From Branchiostoma floridae (taxonomy: Eukaryota; Chordata; Leptocardii; Amphioxiformes; Branchiostomatidae): DNA of 64,000 nt. The translations under genes were made by a program, and so were the position numbers. Positions within the stretch are counted from its first letter, which is position 1, and each line of letters begins with the position of its first letter. Below the pieces are notes generated by a model. The model saw only the letters and a list, made by a program, of their open reading frames with translations, did no database searches and had not been told where the DNA came from. The stretch is from the NCBI RefSeq assembly GCF_000003815.2, contig NC_049989.1, positions 8,975,241 to 9,039,240 of the forward strand, given 5' to 3'. Shown here piece by piece: positions 11,487-22,500 of the stretch.

Positions 11487-12128
11487 CACATACACACACA
11501 CACACACACTGACACAGATGGCGTAACGGCACCGAAAATACTTAGTAGCCTCCTTTGCGAAGGTAACAAGAGTGTATGCACGATCGTTAAGGCTTATATG
11601 GCGTCAAGTTTCCAAACGGGTCCCGGCTGGGCAGCTTTAGTGCACATAAATTATGATATCATAAAAAGACGCCAAACTACACAACACGTAAAGATGATAG
11701 TCGTGGGCATTATTTGTGCATATTTGTATACGTTTACATTTTCATTTACCGTTTCCACAAACATCCCGACCGGGCTCCGGTTTTGAAATGTGACGTTATC
11801 CTATAATAAACATGTATGAGGCCTAGGTAACATTTTCTACCCGGGGCCTGGCCGGGCTGTTTGCGGAAACGAAAAAGTTTATGCCAACAAATATGCACAA
11901 TGCATGTTGCTGAATTATTTTCGGTCCGTTTTGTGCTTTTGTTGTATTTTATAGATCATACTTATCGTTCCCGAAAGCTGCCCGGCTGGGCCCCTTTGTG
12001 GTAATGTGACCTTGGCCTTACCTGGTTGAGAAAGTCTTCAAGTTGTATGTAGCGACTTGCTGAACCACTCTGGACTGCTGCAGGGCGTTCCTCAACACAG
12101 AACCCGTACGTAGTATTGCGCTTGCCAT
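5994..12128 (-). CDS. 3-hydroxyisobutyrate dehydrogenase family protein, mitochondrial (9 exons)
   Basis: Exons (minus strand, high to low): 12128-12022, 10952-10853, 10054-9911, 9323-9179, 8527-8382, 7843-7640, 7026-6932, 6291-6183, 6068-5994. All junctions are GT-AG and all phases join, giving 374 residues. Residues 1-36 are Arg/Ser/Ala-rich without acidic residues, a likely mitochondrial presequence. The Rossmann motif is G51-x-G53-x-x-G56. D74 after the second strand suggests NAD rather than NADP. FTALPAP (106-112), DHTTT (136-140), PLTGG in place of the usual PVSGG (163-167), catalytic K214 with N218, SAG (252-254) and KD (282-283) are all in family order. Family members oxidise beta-hydroxyacids such as 3-hydroxyisobutyrate in valine catabolism. 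The tail after YRRAM is about 30 residues longer than I expect for animal HIBADH, so the exact substrate is uncertain. An in-frame upstream ATG at 12236 is possible; 12128 is preferred because the presequence starts there. Confidence 0.88.
6403..6784. mobile_element. MITE-like element with CAGGGCT terminal inverted repeats
   Basis: The left end CAGGGCTAGAAATATTGGG and the inverted right end CAGGGCTCGAAATTCATTTT are related terminal repeats, followed on both sides by GTGCACCC-rich subterminal repeats. The centre holds a near-perfect palindrome at 6634-6695 with arms of about 30 nt. No transposase is present and no clear target-site duplication was found. It lies in the intron between dehydrogenase exons 7 and 8. 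Confidence 0.7.
6634..6695. repeat. AT-rich palindrome inside the CAGGGCT element
   Basis: Arms beginning AGTTTTATTATTAGTTTATT and its reverse complement flank a short A/T loop. The arms are about 30 nt with roughly one indel. The sequence could extrude as a cruciform or hairpin. Confidence 0.85.
8131..8160. repeat. Short tandem repeat, GCATGTTGCT
   Basis: About three copies of GCATGTTGCT, the last diverged to GCATGCTGCT, lie in a dehydrogenase intron. Confidence 0.7.
9786..9815. repeat. (AAT)n microsatellite
   Basis: About ten AAT repeats lie in the intron between dehydrogenase exons 3 and 4. Confidence 0.9.
10176..10354. mobile_element. Fold-back element with 72-bp inverted arms
   Basis: The left arm 10176-10247 (starting CCCTCACATTAGGCGCGATT) and right arm 10283-10354 are reverse complements over 72 bp with about two mismatches, around a 35-bp loop. 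The element is CpG-rich, unlike its surroundings, and has no ORF. Similar CCCTCACATT termini occur around 5.1-5.5 kb, pointing to a family. It lies in dehydrogenase intron 2. Confidence 0.9.
11444..11509. repeat. (CA)n microsatellite
   Basis: A long CA run with two interruptions lies in dehydrogenase intron 1. It generates spurious His/Thr and Cys/Val ORFs. Confidence 0.97.
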
Positions 12129-15100
12129 GATGATCAGCCTGAATATGTGCCCTGGAAGCGAGGAAACAATGCCTAAGTGCACACACGTTAAGCCCTGCCA
12201 CACATTCCGTACTGCGACATTACCCCGGGCCTTCACAAAACGTTGGCGGGTTGGCCTTGGAAACTGGTCCGACTCGTTTCAGACCACGTGAGTCTGTCAC
12301 AGCTGCAGTGAGCATGTCACAACCATTTCCCAACCAGTACACGACAGCACATGCATTGAGTAACTCACGAACTACTAGTACTTCCATCCGAATTGCTTTC
12401 GGACTCGGCCACCAGCCATTCTGAAATTTTGCCCCAGACTGTCAAATTTTTCTTACTGATTTCGAACAAATTGCCAACTAACGAATTTAAATTGACAGAG
12501 ATTCACTCCGTAGAAGGTCTCTCAACGTTCCTGTTTTTTTTTTGTCTTTCTCTTTGCCTCAATGTAAGAAGTTAAACACGTAAAATGCTGGACGACTCAC
12601 GTCCCCCTGCACCTGGCTATTGAGTAATGATTAACGTTAACAGGCCATGGCCTCCTCGTCTGCTGTGATTCAGAGGGGGCGTTCGCTAATGAGTAGGTTG
12701 GGGTGGGGTGGGCTGGCGGTTGGCTGGTGGTTCACTGGTTGCATGGCGGTTCCAACCGACTTTAAAAGTTGCTGCTACGGGTAGAAGAGATTCTGGTGGA
12801 GGTATGTAGTTAGACACAATATGCTGGGGAAAACTATTTATCACCTCCAAACTTGATTCAATACCACGCCACCACCATCGACTACCTCTCAACCATTTCA
12901 CAACCCATCCCGCGTCACCCGACCTTTCAACGATATCCGACAACTTACGAATTTTCACAACATTTTGAACATTCTGCTGAACATCTGAACAGTCAACCTT
13001 AGTCGGTGGTAGATAAGGAGTAGTTAGGACGCCATGTTAGACCAACTGTGACGGGGGCTTTGTATATGGTATACACAAAGAAAAGCCAACATGTCCCAGA
13101 ATGTAGCTGTAAGCAAACATGCAAAATAAGCGCGATTAAGTCATGCGAACCGGTCAAGAGTCCACACATACACATACATCGGACTTTGTCCAAGCGGAGC
13201 TCTAGGACGTCGATTTGACTCACAACGCAGATAAGGTGTACGAACCACCATGACAACTTAACTAGCAAACCGTATCAGTCCCATGCCAAAAAGACTTGGT
13301 AATTGAAATTCTTCGCCCACCACTTACCTTAGATATACCAACATAACAGACTTTTCATTTGACGTCAGCGTATGCCTGTAAATCACACGAAGATTAGTTA
13401 AAGATTCAAAATAAAGGTACGTAAGATGCTACTGCTTAATTCAATTACCCGCCAACATGGTAGTCGAAGGATTTAAATCATAATTAGTACGACGTCAATG
13501 AAAAGCCTGTTACCTATTTCTCTTTTACATTTCACCTGTCTTTTGGTGGCAGATAGACCGTCTCAAGCACTCTTTGAGTATCAAGATGCAAATGCTATGT
13601 ACTACATTCTTATTGGAGGACGCCATTTAGGTAATGTGGCTAGTTTATGCAACTATTTCGCTTCGCAGTGTATCATAAGCAAGTTTTTCATCAAGTATAA
13701 ACCCACATTCAGTGTAAGATATAAGGCGAGCACTGAAAAAAGTACATCACCTGTAACCAAGCCAGCTCGTTCTGCAACGATATCAGTTTCTTTTGACACT
13801 ATGACCTACTTTTCGCCAAGGTAAAAGCGCCGCCATGCGGTTTTCGCAACAATCTCAGAACTAAACGAAAAATATCTCATACATCGTTTGGATATTTAAA
13901 AGGCAAACCAGCAAATAATCCAATCCATCTAAAAAAGCAAGCATTGGCACACGTGTCAGTGCATAAATTCACACGCGACAGCACAGAAAATTTTAGTTAT
14001 TATTTGCTATTTCCAAGAGCTACCGAGTTTCAATGGAGGGACAAACCAAAATTCATTAGCAATAATCCTATTGCTCTAATCTAACCTACTTTTCACTGCA
14101 TGCGGTAGGCGAATCATATTAGTCAGGCCATTTCATGTTGTACAGTTTGTCAATGTTGAAAAAGTCGACCTTGTATTCGTAACTTAAAGTTTAATGTCCC
14201 CATAAAAGAAATGGTTTGTTCTAATCATTTTATCGTAGACTTCAATCATAATCATCACCACTTGCGTTTCACCTGACCGACCCAAACTCGAATCAGCTGG
14301 GTGAAGACAATGCCCGCCACCCGAATCCGACATACAAGCCACCCACCACAAACTCGAGTCAGGAATCCTGAGTTGCTTGTATCATGCACAGTCAGTACAG
14401 TATCATACTTTGTCTAGTCTGGAAGAGTACAAGGGTGGGACCAACTTAGCCATGCGACCTGAGCACTCTCTCGTGCGTATTAGCAAGTCTTGCAAGGTAA
14501 ATTTTCATGGACGTTTTCTCATTATTCTGTTCGCTTGCTATCCGTTGTAAACAAGCAAAAAGAATGAGTCAGTGGCAACTACATAAAAGATGGTGGTACC
14601 CATCCTAGGCATGGAACCAAACAAAGTCCAAGGCTTATTTTCAGCTGCAGTACCGTAAGCAACTGCAACCCCTGGTCGTGTGCTGCAATTAATTTTGTTA
14701 TCTCAGATAACCAATCATACAAGACCAATGACACCAGGTGAATTTTCTAGACTAGACCAATGGTAGACCAGCCCCTGTGGTTACCTGTCTGACGCCCCAA
14801 GTGTCGCGTCTAGTCTGCCAGCCGTCTGAGGTGACAGACTCACCTCGCGACTCCCCCTGCAGTATCAAACGACATCACGGCCGAGTTCTTTGTACTTTTG
14901 ATAAGCCGGATCTTACCCAAGACTACAGGTTAGTAGGGTCGTTTTTCACACAGTGCTTTTATGGATTTTATGCATGTTATCATTGGTCCAACGTAATAGA
15001 AATAATCGGTAACGTTAACGTTGAATTCTTGTACGACCATTGGAGGATACAAAAACGCAAACCTATCGGCACTTACATGTAAGGCCTCCTTAAGTTTGTG

Positions 15101-15480
15101 CAATTTTTTTACAACAAAGCAAGACGACTGTCTCGACTTAATTGGTATAATTCGCTTTGTTGCTTCTAGGATCTTATTGGTGCCATCAAGCCCGGATCAA
15201 CTGCAGCTGCAATGTTCATGATAAATTCGAATAAATGGTACCCAGGCTACGATCAAAGCAGATTCTTCAACAAATAAACTAAACTAGTAAGACATGGCCT
15301 ACTTTCGTAAAATCAAGTCGATAGATATCTTCTCTTGAGGGTGGATGATATTGATTTTATATAACTAAGAGGCAAGATGTTACGATTAGACAAACAACAT
15401 GTCATGCCATTTTGCAGAGCGGCACAATAAAATCACCTCTTCAGGTGATCTGTCATCGTCTACACCAGACACTAATAGTG
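12129..15480. other. Intergenic region, no gene recognised
   Basis: This region lies upstream of the dehydrogenase start. The 12686-12958 (minus), 13498-13824 (plus) and 14777-15082 (plus) open frames show no domain, signal peptide or convincing splice context. Upstream exons of the large plus-strand gene could lie here but none was identified. Confidence 0.4.
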
Positions 15481-15825
15481 ACAGTGAGATCGTGTGGCGG
15501 CGCTTTGGGTTCAGGCCCAAGAGGTTCCGAGTTCGAAACCTGCCATGTTACCGATCTTGTGCCCTTGGGAAAGGCACTTTACACGACTTTCCTCACTTCA
15601 CTCGGGTGAAAAATGAGTGCCTAGCTTCGGCTAGGGTCGTTCCTCGGTTAGAAGTTAAATGGAGGTTCCGGGAGAGTATCGAAAAGAGCAGGGGTCCTTC
15701 CCGGTGTGAGTAGTTCAAACATTACGGCCTGGTCTCCGGGCTGACATCTTGCAAAGGTGATAGTCACCTGTTATGTCAATCCTTCTACAAATGTGGCAAA
15801 ACTGAATAAAGAAATAGACAGTCAG
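15481..15825 (+). mobile_element. tRNA-derived SINE
   Basis: The head contains a B-box-like AGTTCGAAACC (15530-15540) about 40 bases after an A-box-like segment. A body with GTGCCCTTGGGAAAGGCACT and a Ser/Pro-coding CTTTCCTCACTTCACTC stretch follows, then an A-rich tail AATAAAGAAATAGACA. A degenerate copy of the same head and body occurs at 53460-53620. No target-site duplication was identified. The 15399-15713 open frame is an artefact of this element. Confidence 0.75.
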
Positions 15826-17984
15826 AAAACGTGATACCGAGAATATGTGTCCAGAATGCTGTACGGTGTCATGTTACAAAATCTGGTGATAACTGTTATG
15901 CTTCGTTTCTCTTATCCATTGCTTATATCATGTCATAATAAAGTATTCTCCCTAGCAGCTACGATGTAGCAGCTTTGGAAGATCTGGAATACGGTCTGAT
16001 TCCAGGTCCAGAAAGTTGGAAACGTTGTAACTTATATCCTACATTGATTGTTTTCCTCGATATATCTAAAATACAGCAGAATAAGTATGACTATGCCCTT
16101 ATTACAATTCCCTTGGGATAGATATTCATTTAAATGACATGCAGTAAAAGTACAGGAACATCCGTAATGTCTTTTTTCAATTGTAGATGCGATCAAATAT
16201 AATGGTTTTATATACCATAGTAATTACAAGGCATATAAATAGCGTAGCTAGCCTTTACGAGCGAGACCTGAATAAGTCCACTTATGAGAAAAATTATAGA
16301 GGGATGTGGGTAAAAATGGCTGCAGTTTCCTCTATGTACAGGCGACAATTTCTAATTAAGGTTAACACTTTTGTACCATTTGCGGTCAATAATGCGCGGC
16401 CCCGGCACATCTGACATAGTTTACACATGGTGATTTCTGGACGTAAATTTACTCTCTTGGGATTCTAAAAAGCTTGTACGTTTCTTGTGATTGAGTTGGT
16501 CATTAGATTTGTCTGACTGTACAATTTTTGAAAAGCAATGAAAATGGCACCGATGTGGTTATGTTAACACGGGCTTATTAGCAATATCAATACGGTGCAT
16601 CAATGAAATTATCTACGTCAATATGAACAGGGACTTCATTAAGGAACGGGATAATGAAATAAGCGCACAAATTGATAACTCATGCCTAATAACAAATTTT
16701 ATGGCATAGATTTTTGTTCTATGTTGTTTGGTTCCTTACTTCTTTTGCGGTAGAATTGTGCATTTTTGCCGAGACTTTGGATAAAGGAATTGTTTTTAGT
16801 TTTACATAGTTTCTGATGAATAGTATTATTGAAATATTTTCATTTCACAATAAATCATGCGATAGAGAGCAATTATTGCGTGGCCCTGCAATAATTCCTG
16901 AACGTTAGATTTATGGCCTATTCAATTGAACGCTTAAAGTTAAGCGATTTATGTGGGCATTTGTGGCCATCGGAGTGGTCTTTTATGATGATTTTATCGG
17001 GCAAATCGCCGGTTTTTTGTCATGATGCAAAATATCAGGCCATTCATTAATTTACGAATGAGAATAGCCTGAGGATAACTACGAGCAATCCATAGCGAGG
17101 TTATTGACCTTATACAGTGGACAACGTCGTTTCTACTGCTAATCGAGCCTTTAGATTTGTATTTGCATCTGTTACTAGTGTTTGTAGTGTTTATTGTGTT
17201 TATTTACGTATACGCTTCAGTCTTGTTTTATAGGCTAGTCTTTTATGCTTCAGAATTATATATAGACATACGACATGCAGATGACAAGGTTAAAAGAAAA
17301 TTACATAATCATAACCCTAAGTATATAGACAATAAACTATGTAACTTACTTTTGAATAGATAGTGGATTGCCTTTTTAAAGTTTTGATGTTGTAGGCATG
17401 CATATGGCATGGTAGAGGAAGGTTCCCTTTTTGATATTTGTTTTGAGTTACTTGCTATACAGACGTGTAGCACTGCTTGTGTAAGAACTAAGTTTATTTA
17501 GCTTGCTTTTCGTATTTCTGAATTTTCTGCTATTATTTGATCCGCATTTTCTTAATTCTTTTCTGTTGGTAACTAGATTAAAGGATGTAATTGGTCATCC
17601 TTGTACCTAACCGACACAATATGCTTATCCAACTAGATTGATTGATTTATTAATTCATGTTATAGCTTTACAAGAACCACGTATAGTGCCATTCATAACA
17701 TACCTAATGGGTAGAATCTATTTTCCCAACGGACATTATTAACTACTGAGAATATCAATATTGATCAAGATTTAAGTCCTGGAAGACACGTCTATGAAGT
17801 AACATAAACTAGTGTGCCAATTATTTCAATATCACACCATGCTTGCAATTAAAGAAGATTCATCATGTATATGTCGGATGGAAAATGTCATGTCTCTTGT
17901 TAGCGGTTGACCCAAATTAATCTGGGATCGGTAAGGTTTTTTTTGGGTCGGTTGGGTATATCTTTTTTAGCCAAACAATAGCTA
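15826..17984. other. AT-rich non-coding stretch
   Basis: No exon, RNA gene or structured repeat was recognised. The short plus-strand open frames at 16187-16414 and 17157-17363 look like chance. Confidence 0.4.
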
Positions 17985-18176
17985 ATGCCAAAAAGCAATT
18001 ACTCAAGCAGCTGGATATGGTTTCGGAAACGGTCAGACGTTTTAGATAGCATCCACTATCTTTCGTCAGTGACACTGAAGTGATCTGGGAGAAACTGGTC
18101 CTTTATGCCCTATGAATGCAAAAGAGCTGAAGCTAAATCATATCCATTTGTTGAGTAACTGCTTTTTTGGCGTATG
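17985..18176. mobile_element. MITE family A, copy 1
   Basis: The left terminus ATGCCAAAAAGCAATTACTC and the inverted right terminus CATACGCCAAAAAAGCAGTT form roughly 35-bp terminal inverted repeats ending in GGATATG. The interior has CACTATCTTTCGTCAGTGAC. Related copies are at 51689-51880 and about 63805-63889. Confidence 0.8.
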
Positions 18177-19470
18177 TCCGACCTTCATCGACAAACAATA
18201 GTTCTCTTGTCATTTTCCCTCGAGTGGACTGAGAAAATTTACGTAGTGCTTTTGTAAAACGCATAAAATCAAAGCCTACTGATCATTTGAACTGAAGCCA
18301 TGAAGCTCTGAGTCAACCAGCAAGACTGATTCTATCTATCATCTAGTATAAATCGTTAACATGTCTGAGCCCAAACCATGTGCAGAAGTAGCTTATTAGA
18401 TGCCATTTAGAACCACCGAAATCGAGGACGTGACAAGATCTTGTATATCGATTTTGCTACGGGGACATATTACCATAATACCGGTGATTTATCGAATTTG
18501 GCAGAGCATTATATAAAATGCTGTCAACATTAGAAGTACAGTATCATATTTCTATTCTAGTATTCTTTCTCATCTATCCTACCATAATCCTTTCACCCCT
18601 GCTCCCTAGAGCCATGCTCTTCCTAAAGATGCGTATATCCATGCACATGCCTAGATTTTACAACCTAGTAACTTACATTTAGAAGTCTAGAGAATGAATC
18701 ATTTTCAAGAGGGTGGGGATCGTGAAGTATAAAATTGACATAAGTTGGTAAAGAGATGCACCAATGAAAATAGGTCAGGTATGTAAAATCTCATAAGGTG
18801 ATAGTGTTGAGAAATGAGAAACTAGTCACAAATCAAACTTACGGACGATTCCTTTTCGCGCAGTGACGCGAAGGTCACTGGCCGTGTTTCCACCTAAATG
18901 GCCTTTTGAGCTCGCGGACTCGTCGGCTCTACTATTGTCGCTGTGTGATGCTAGCTTTGACAGGAACGTTTTTTCTAAAGCACTGAAGATTACGGTGGTG
19001 GTACATTTTTCGTCATGCCAGTGAGTCTACATAGCAATCTCCGAAAAGATTATCTTAAAAGTATGACTGAGTGGTAGCAATGGAATGATCGCCCAAAAGA
19101 AGATCCCTTGCCGCCTTTACAAACTTTGAGCGATATCCATGACGTCAGTAAGATATCAAAGAATGGAGGCCTATCCATCATACCAAACTCTTTTGAACTG
19201 TGCACCGTTTCAATCCGCTGATATTGGGAGAAATCAGAGCAACATGTCGTATGATAACTACAGAGAATAATGGACGCTGGGGTTGGCTACAGTCATTACT
19301 TATTACGTTGATCCTCAAGCTGATTCCCGAAGCTCCCCTTAACTCTAAGTGGTCCCGCCCTCGGCGATTCTGTGATGCGTTTCTTCCAAATTTACTGTGT
19401 GGCTCAGTCGATAGCGCAGCTGTGTTGGAAGCAGACGAAGTTATCGATAGCTGACTGCTCTATTACTCAG
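18177..19470. other. Non-coding stretch upstream of the first recognised exon of the large plus-strand gene
   Basis: GAGCTCGCGGACTCGTCGG at about 18908 resembles the interior of the 10176-10354 fold-back element (GAGCTCGCAGACTCGTCGTC), so a remnant of that family may be present. A tRNA-like A-box (TGGCTCAGTCGATAGCGC, about 19400) has no partner B box. Confidence 0.35.
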
Positions 19471-19556
19471 TCCCATCAGCTGAAGAAGACCACACAAGCA
19501 TTGTTGAGGACATCAGAGACAATTCTTCATTTACTCTTTCAGATCATGAACGACAG
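19471..19556 (+). CDS. Exon 1 (of those found) of the large plus-strand gene
   Basis: Acceptor TATTACTCAG, donor CGACAG|GTAAGT. The frame starts with 2 nt of a split codon, then 28 codons (PSAEEDHTSI...SDHERQ), and ends in phase 0. The product is acidic and hydrophilic. Confidence 0.6.
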
Positions 19557-22500
19557 GTAAGTTCCAACAATATTCATTGCAAGACAGTCGTGCGATCGTA
19601 ACGTGATAAGGACATTCTGGGAATAGTCGAACTGGGAGAAGACTGTAAGATCCTTGTCGGTGGTTGGTGGTTCCACTCGCCAAAATCGTCACTGTCAGAG
19701 AATCATCCTTGTTATAGCAAGATTTTCATGTCGAATGTTGCGTTTTTCTGAATCACCATTTGTAAGAAGCAATGGGTACCGTTTTGGTTTGATGTTTCTT
19801 GCAAGCGACCGTTTTGAAATCAAGTAAATGAACGTGATGTAGGATATAGACGTACTCTATGCAATATGGTTGTGTCTAGTGTTAGTACCAACAGCCTTGT
19901 AGACGTCGAGATTTAGAGGATAATTTATGGCTTCTTCCTTCAGAACGCATAGTTTTCAATTTCAGCCAACCGTCTAAGCGAATCAACCCAGAAACCACAA
20001 TTCCGTATATATAGATGTGCTCCAAGGTTTTGGGTGTGCCCTGCCCGATCTTGGCTTTAGGCTTTATGATCCTTTAATACATTTCTTGAGGGTTGGGGCC
20101 GTAGTATTTTAACATTATTTGCCTGGCCTATGCTGCATTTGCAAAGGTACGTAACATAAAGTGCTCTCTTTATGTACTCAATCCAACAAGTGGTACCACA
20201 AAGAACGGCCATTCAGCAATCGAAGATTCTGCAGCTCCTTCTGTTTCACATTTTGTGCCCGCATCTCGACCGCCGTGTTGATCTAGAAAATGTATTGATG
20301 CTCGTGTATACATGTAAGTGATCGCAAGCCTGCAGTTCTTGATTAGATTTGCGTTTCGCTTTGCGTAAATCGTCTGCCCTAATGATCTTACTGGTAGGCA
20401 GATGTTCCGGAAGTACATTGTCTAGAAAATACAAGTGTAACATTACGTACTTAGTGTAAGTACATCTCATTTGTTCTGGTGTCTTTGCGCAACCACTTAA
20501 AGCTGCCGACTGAAACAAGACACATTGCATTCATTACTTTCAGTCAGAACTAGCTGTAAGGAAGATTGATATGTTTTCCTCTGTTATATAGCGATCACAT
20601 GCATCAATGTCGCAACAATGAATGGGGTAGCGTTACAGCTATGTTTTCTAGCCGTGTAACATATGACGACTTTCCACAAAAATGACCTCAAGCTTTGCTC
20701 TTTATTGCGTTTGCCAAGAAGGCTTTTTCTAACGGTTTAACGTTTATAATGTTGTTCTTGTTTATTGAACAACTCAACCACGCCAGAGATGATTTTTTAA
20801 ACGAAAATTGGCACGTAGTTAAGTCTCTAAGGTTTTGACTTATCAACGGAATGACTGGACTATGCCTCCGGCTTTCATCGACACTTCAGAAGAATCCATT
20901 TTGTATTTCTTGTTCTAGACATGTTTTCTCTCTCACACTCTCACATGGCAGGGCGTTGTCGACATGTTATGGTCACAATTTTAGTGTTACGTCTTTTGCT
21001 AATGAAAAAGTACCATAAATTTCGGATCTCTAGACACTTCCCCAGGAACTACAGTGATGTTTTAGGTTTATTTCCCCGTGTCATTTTGCAATTCTACGGT
21101 ACAGTTTATCATTTTATGCTTATTGCTCGGTTGAAAATCTGCACTGATAGAACTAACATGAAAGAGTGTTTAAGTGTGGTTTTCGTCAAGTTTTAGCACA
21201 TGTTAGATTACATAAGCAGTATACCTGTAGTGTTATTCATCACGTTTTAGCACATATTAGATTACATAAGCAGTATACATGTAGTGTTATAGCAGCTTGA
21301 TTCCTCAGGTTGATGAAACCGGAAAACCCGGGCAGGCCTAGGGGAAACATGTTGTGGTTCCCGTTGCATTATCGGCCCTAGAAAAAACCTACCAAAACTT
21401 TTTTAGTTGGCCGCTGGCAAAAGATTGAAATTCGAAACAGGCTTCTTGTACAGCACAATGTAAGCGCAAGACACGGAAATAAAATGAAGTCCGTTCGTTC
21501 GTTCACTCATTCATTCATTAACAGATTCGAGCTTTGAACTTTTGATGTAATAATGCGCAGTAAACATTGTACTACTACGTTCATTTTATTATTTTGACCA
21601 ACCAATGTATATGTATACCTGTATGATCACGATATGATGTTATACATAACAGTGTCTGATACATTTTAGTTTAAGATAAAGAAAATGTAACTGTAGGATC
21701 ACTTTGACCAAAATCTTTTAAAAAAATAGAAAAACAAGAGAATCTGTACCAACCGGCCCCGATTTTTTTAAAGACTGTAATCGGAAAAAACGACATTTTT
21801 TTCCAAGTAGTACCTAAAAGCATTATCACGATAACAGCTCTATAATGCTTAAGGAAACGAAAACGTGTATGATGCTATACAGAGAATATAATACATAGAA
21901 TACAATATAATTGCAGATATCACAGAGATCGTCACACATATAAGGACAAATACGTTAGCCACTGATGTTTTCTTACAGTAGGAGTTTGATCAAGCTACGA
22001 CATGGTTGGCCCTGGAAATGCTAGATTGAACAGTTTCGTATATAATGTTCATCATACAGACGTATATAGCGATAACGTGGTTCGGTTCTGATTAGTTGTA
22101 CCTGTTGCAAGATGTGATAAAGTCGGTTCTCCTTATTACCAAGCTTGATATAATATTTACATAACTTCTTTGTTCATAATCGATCAATATTGGTGTATAT
22201 GTAGAGGCCTTTTCCTTTTTATTGATAATCTCCGATATTGACACAATGCTAACACAATGCTTGAAGTCTTTGAAAAGCATAAACCACAGATACCCACCTT
22301 TTTTATTTTGAAATAACAATAATACATCATGCGTACTAGACTGCATTACAATATCATGGATTAATTAAAAAATGATATAAAATTTATACAATAATGGATT
22401 TTACGTCAGACACAGACGAAGCCGTCAATAATTAGATGATTAATGACCGCAATGAAACAGGCCGATTCGTGGGGAATAGGGGATTTTAATTTGTGTAACA

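Noticed and set aside
11351-11786. His/Thr and Val/Cys-rich frames
   Set aside because: They derive from the (CA)n microsatellite inside a dehydrogenase intron.
13498-13824. 108-codon plus frame with a hydrophobic N-terminus (MKSLLPISLLHFTCLLVA)
   Set aside because: It looks like a signal peptide, but the rest has no Cys pattern or domain and the codon use is AT-random. Kept only as a weak possibility.
14777-14835. Possible minus-strand exon ending GTCAGACAG|GTAACC, like dehydrogenase exon 3
   Set aside because: Only a 13-base match at the donor side; the upstream frame does not resemble any dehydrogenase segment.
15399-15713. 104-codon plus-strand frame
   Set aside because: It coincides with the tRNA-derived SINE; no domain or splice context.
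19395-19450. Possible tRNA gene (TGGCTCAGTCGATAGCGC, D-arm/A-box-like)
   Set aside because: There is no B box or T-arm at the right distance, and no acceptor-stem pairing was found.
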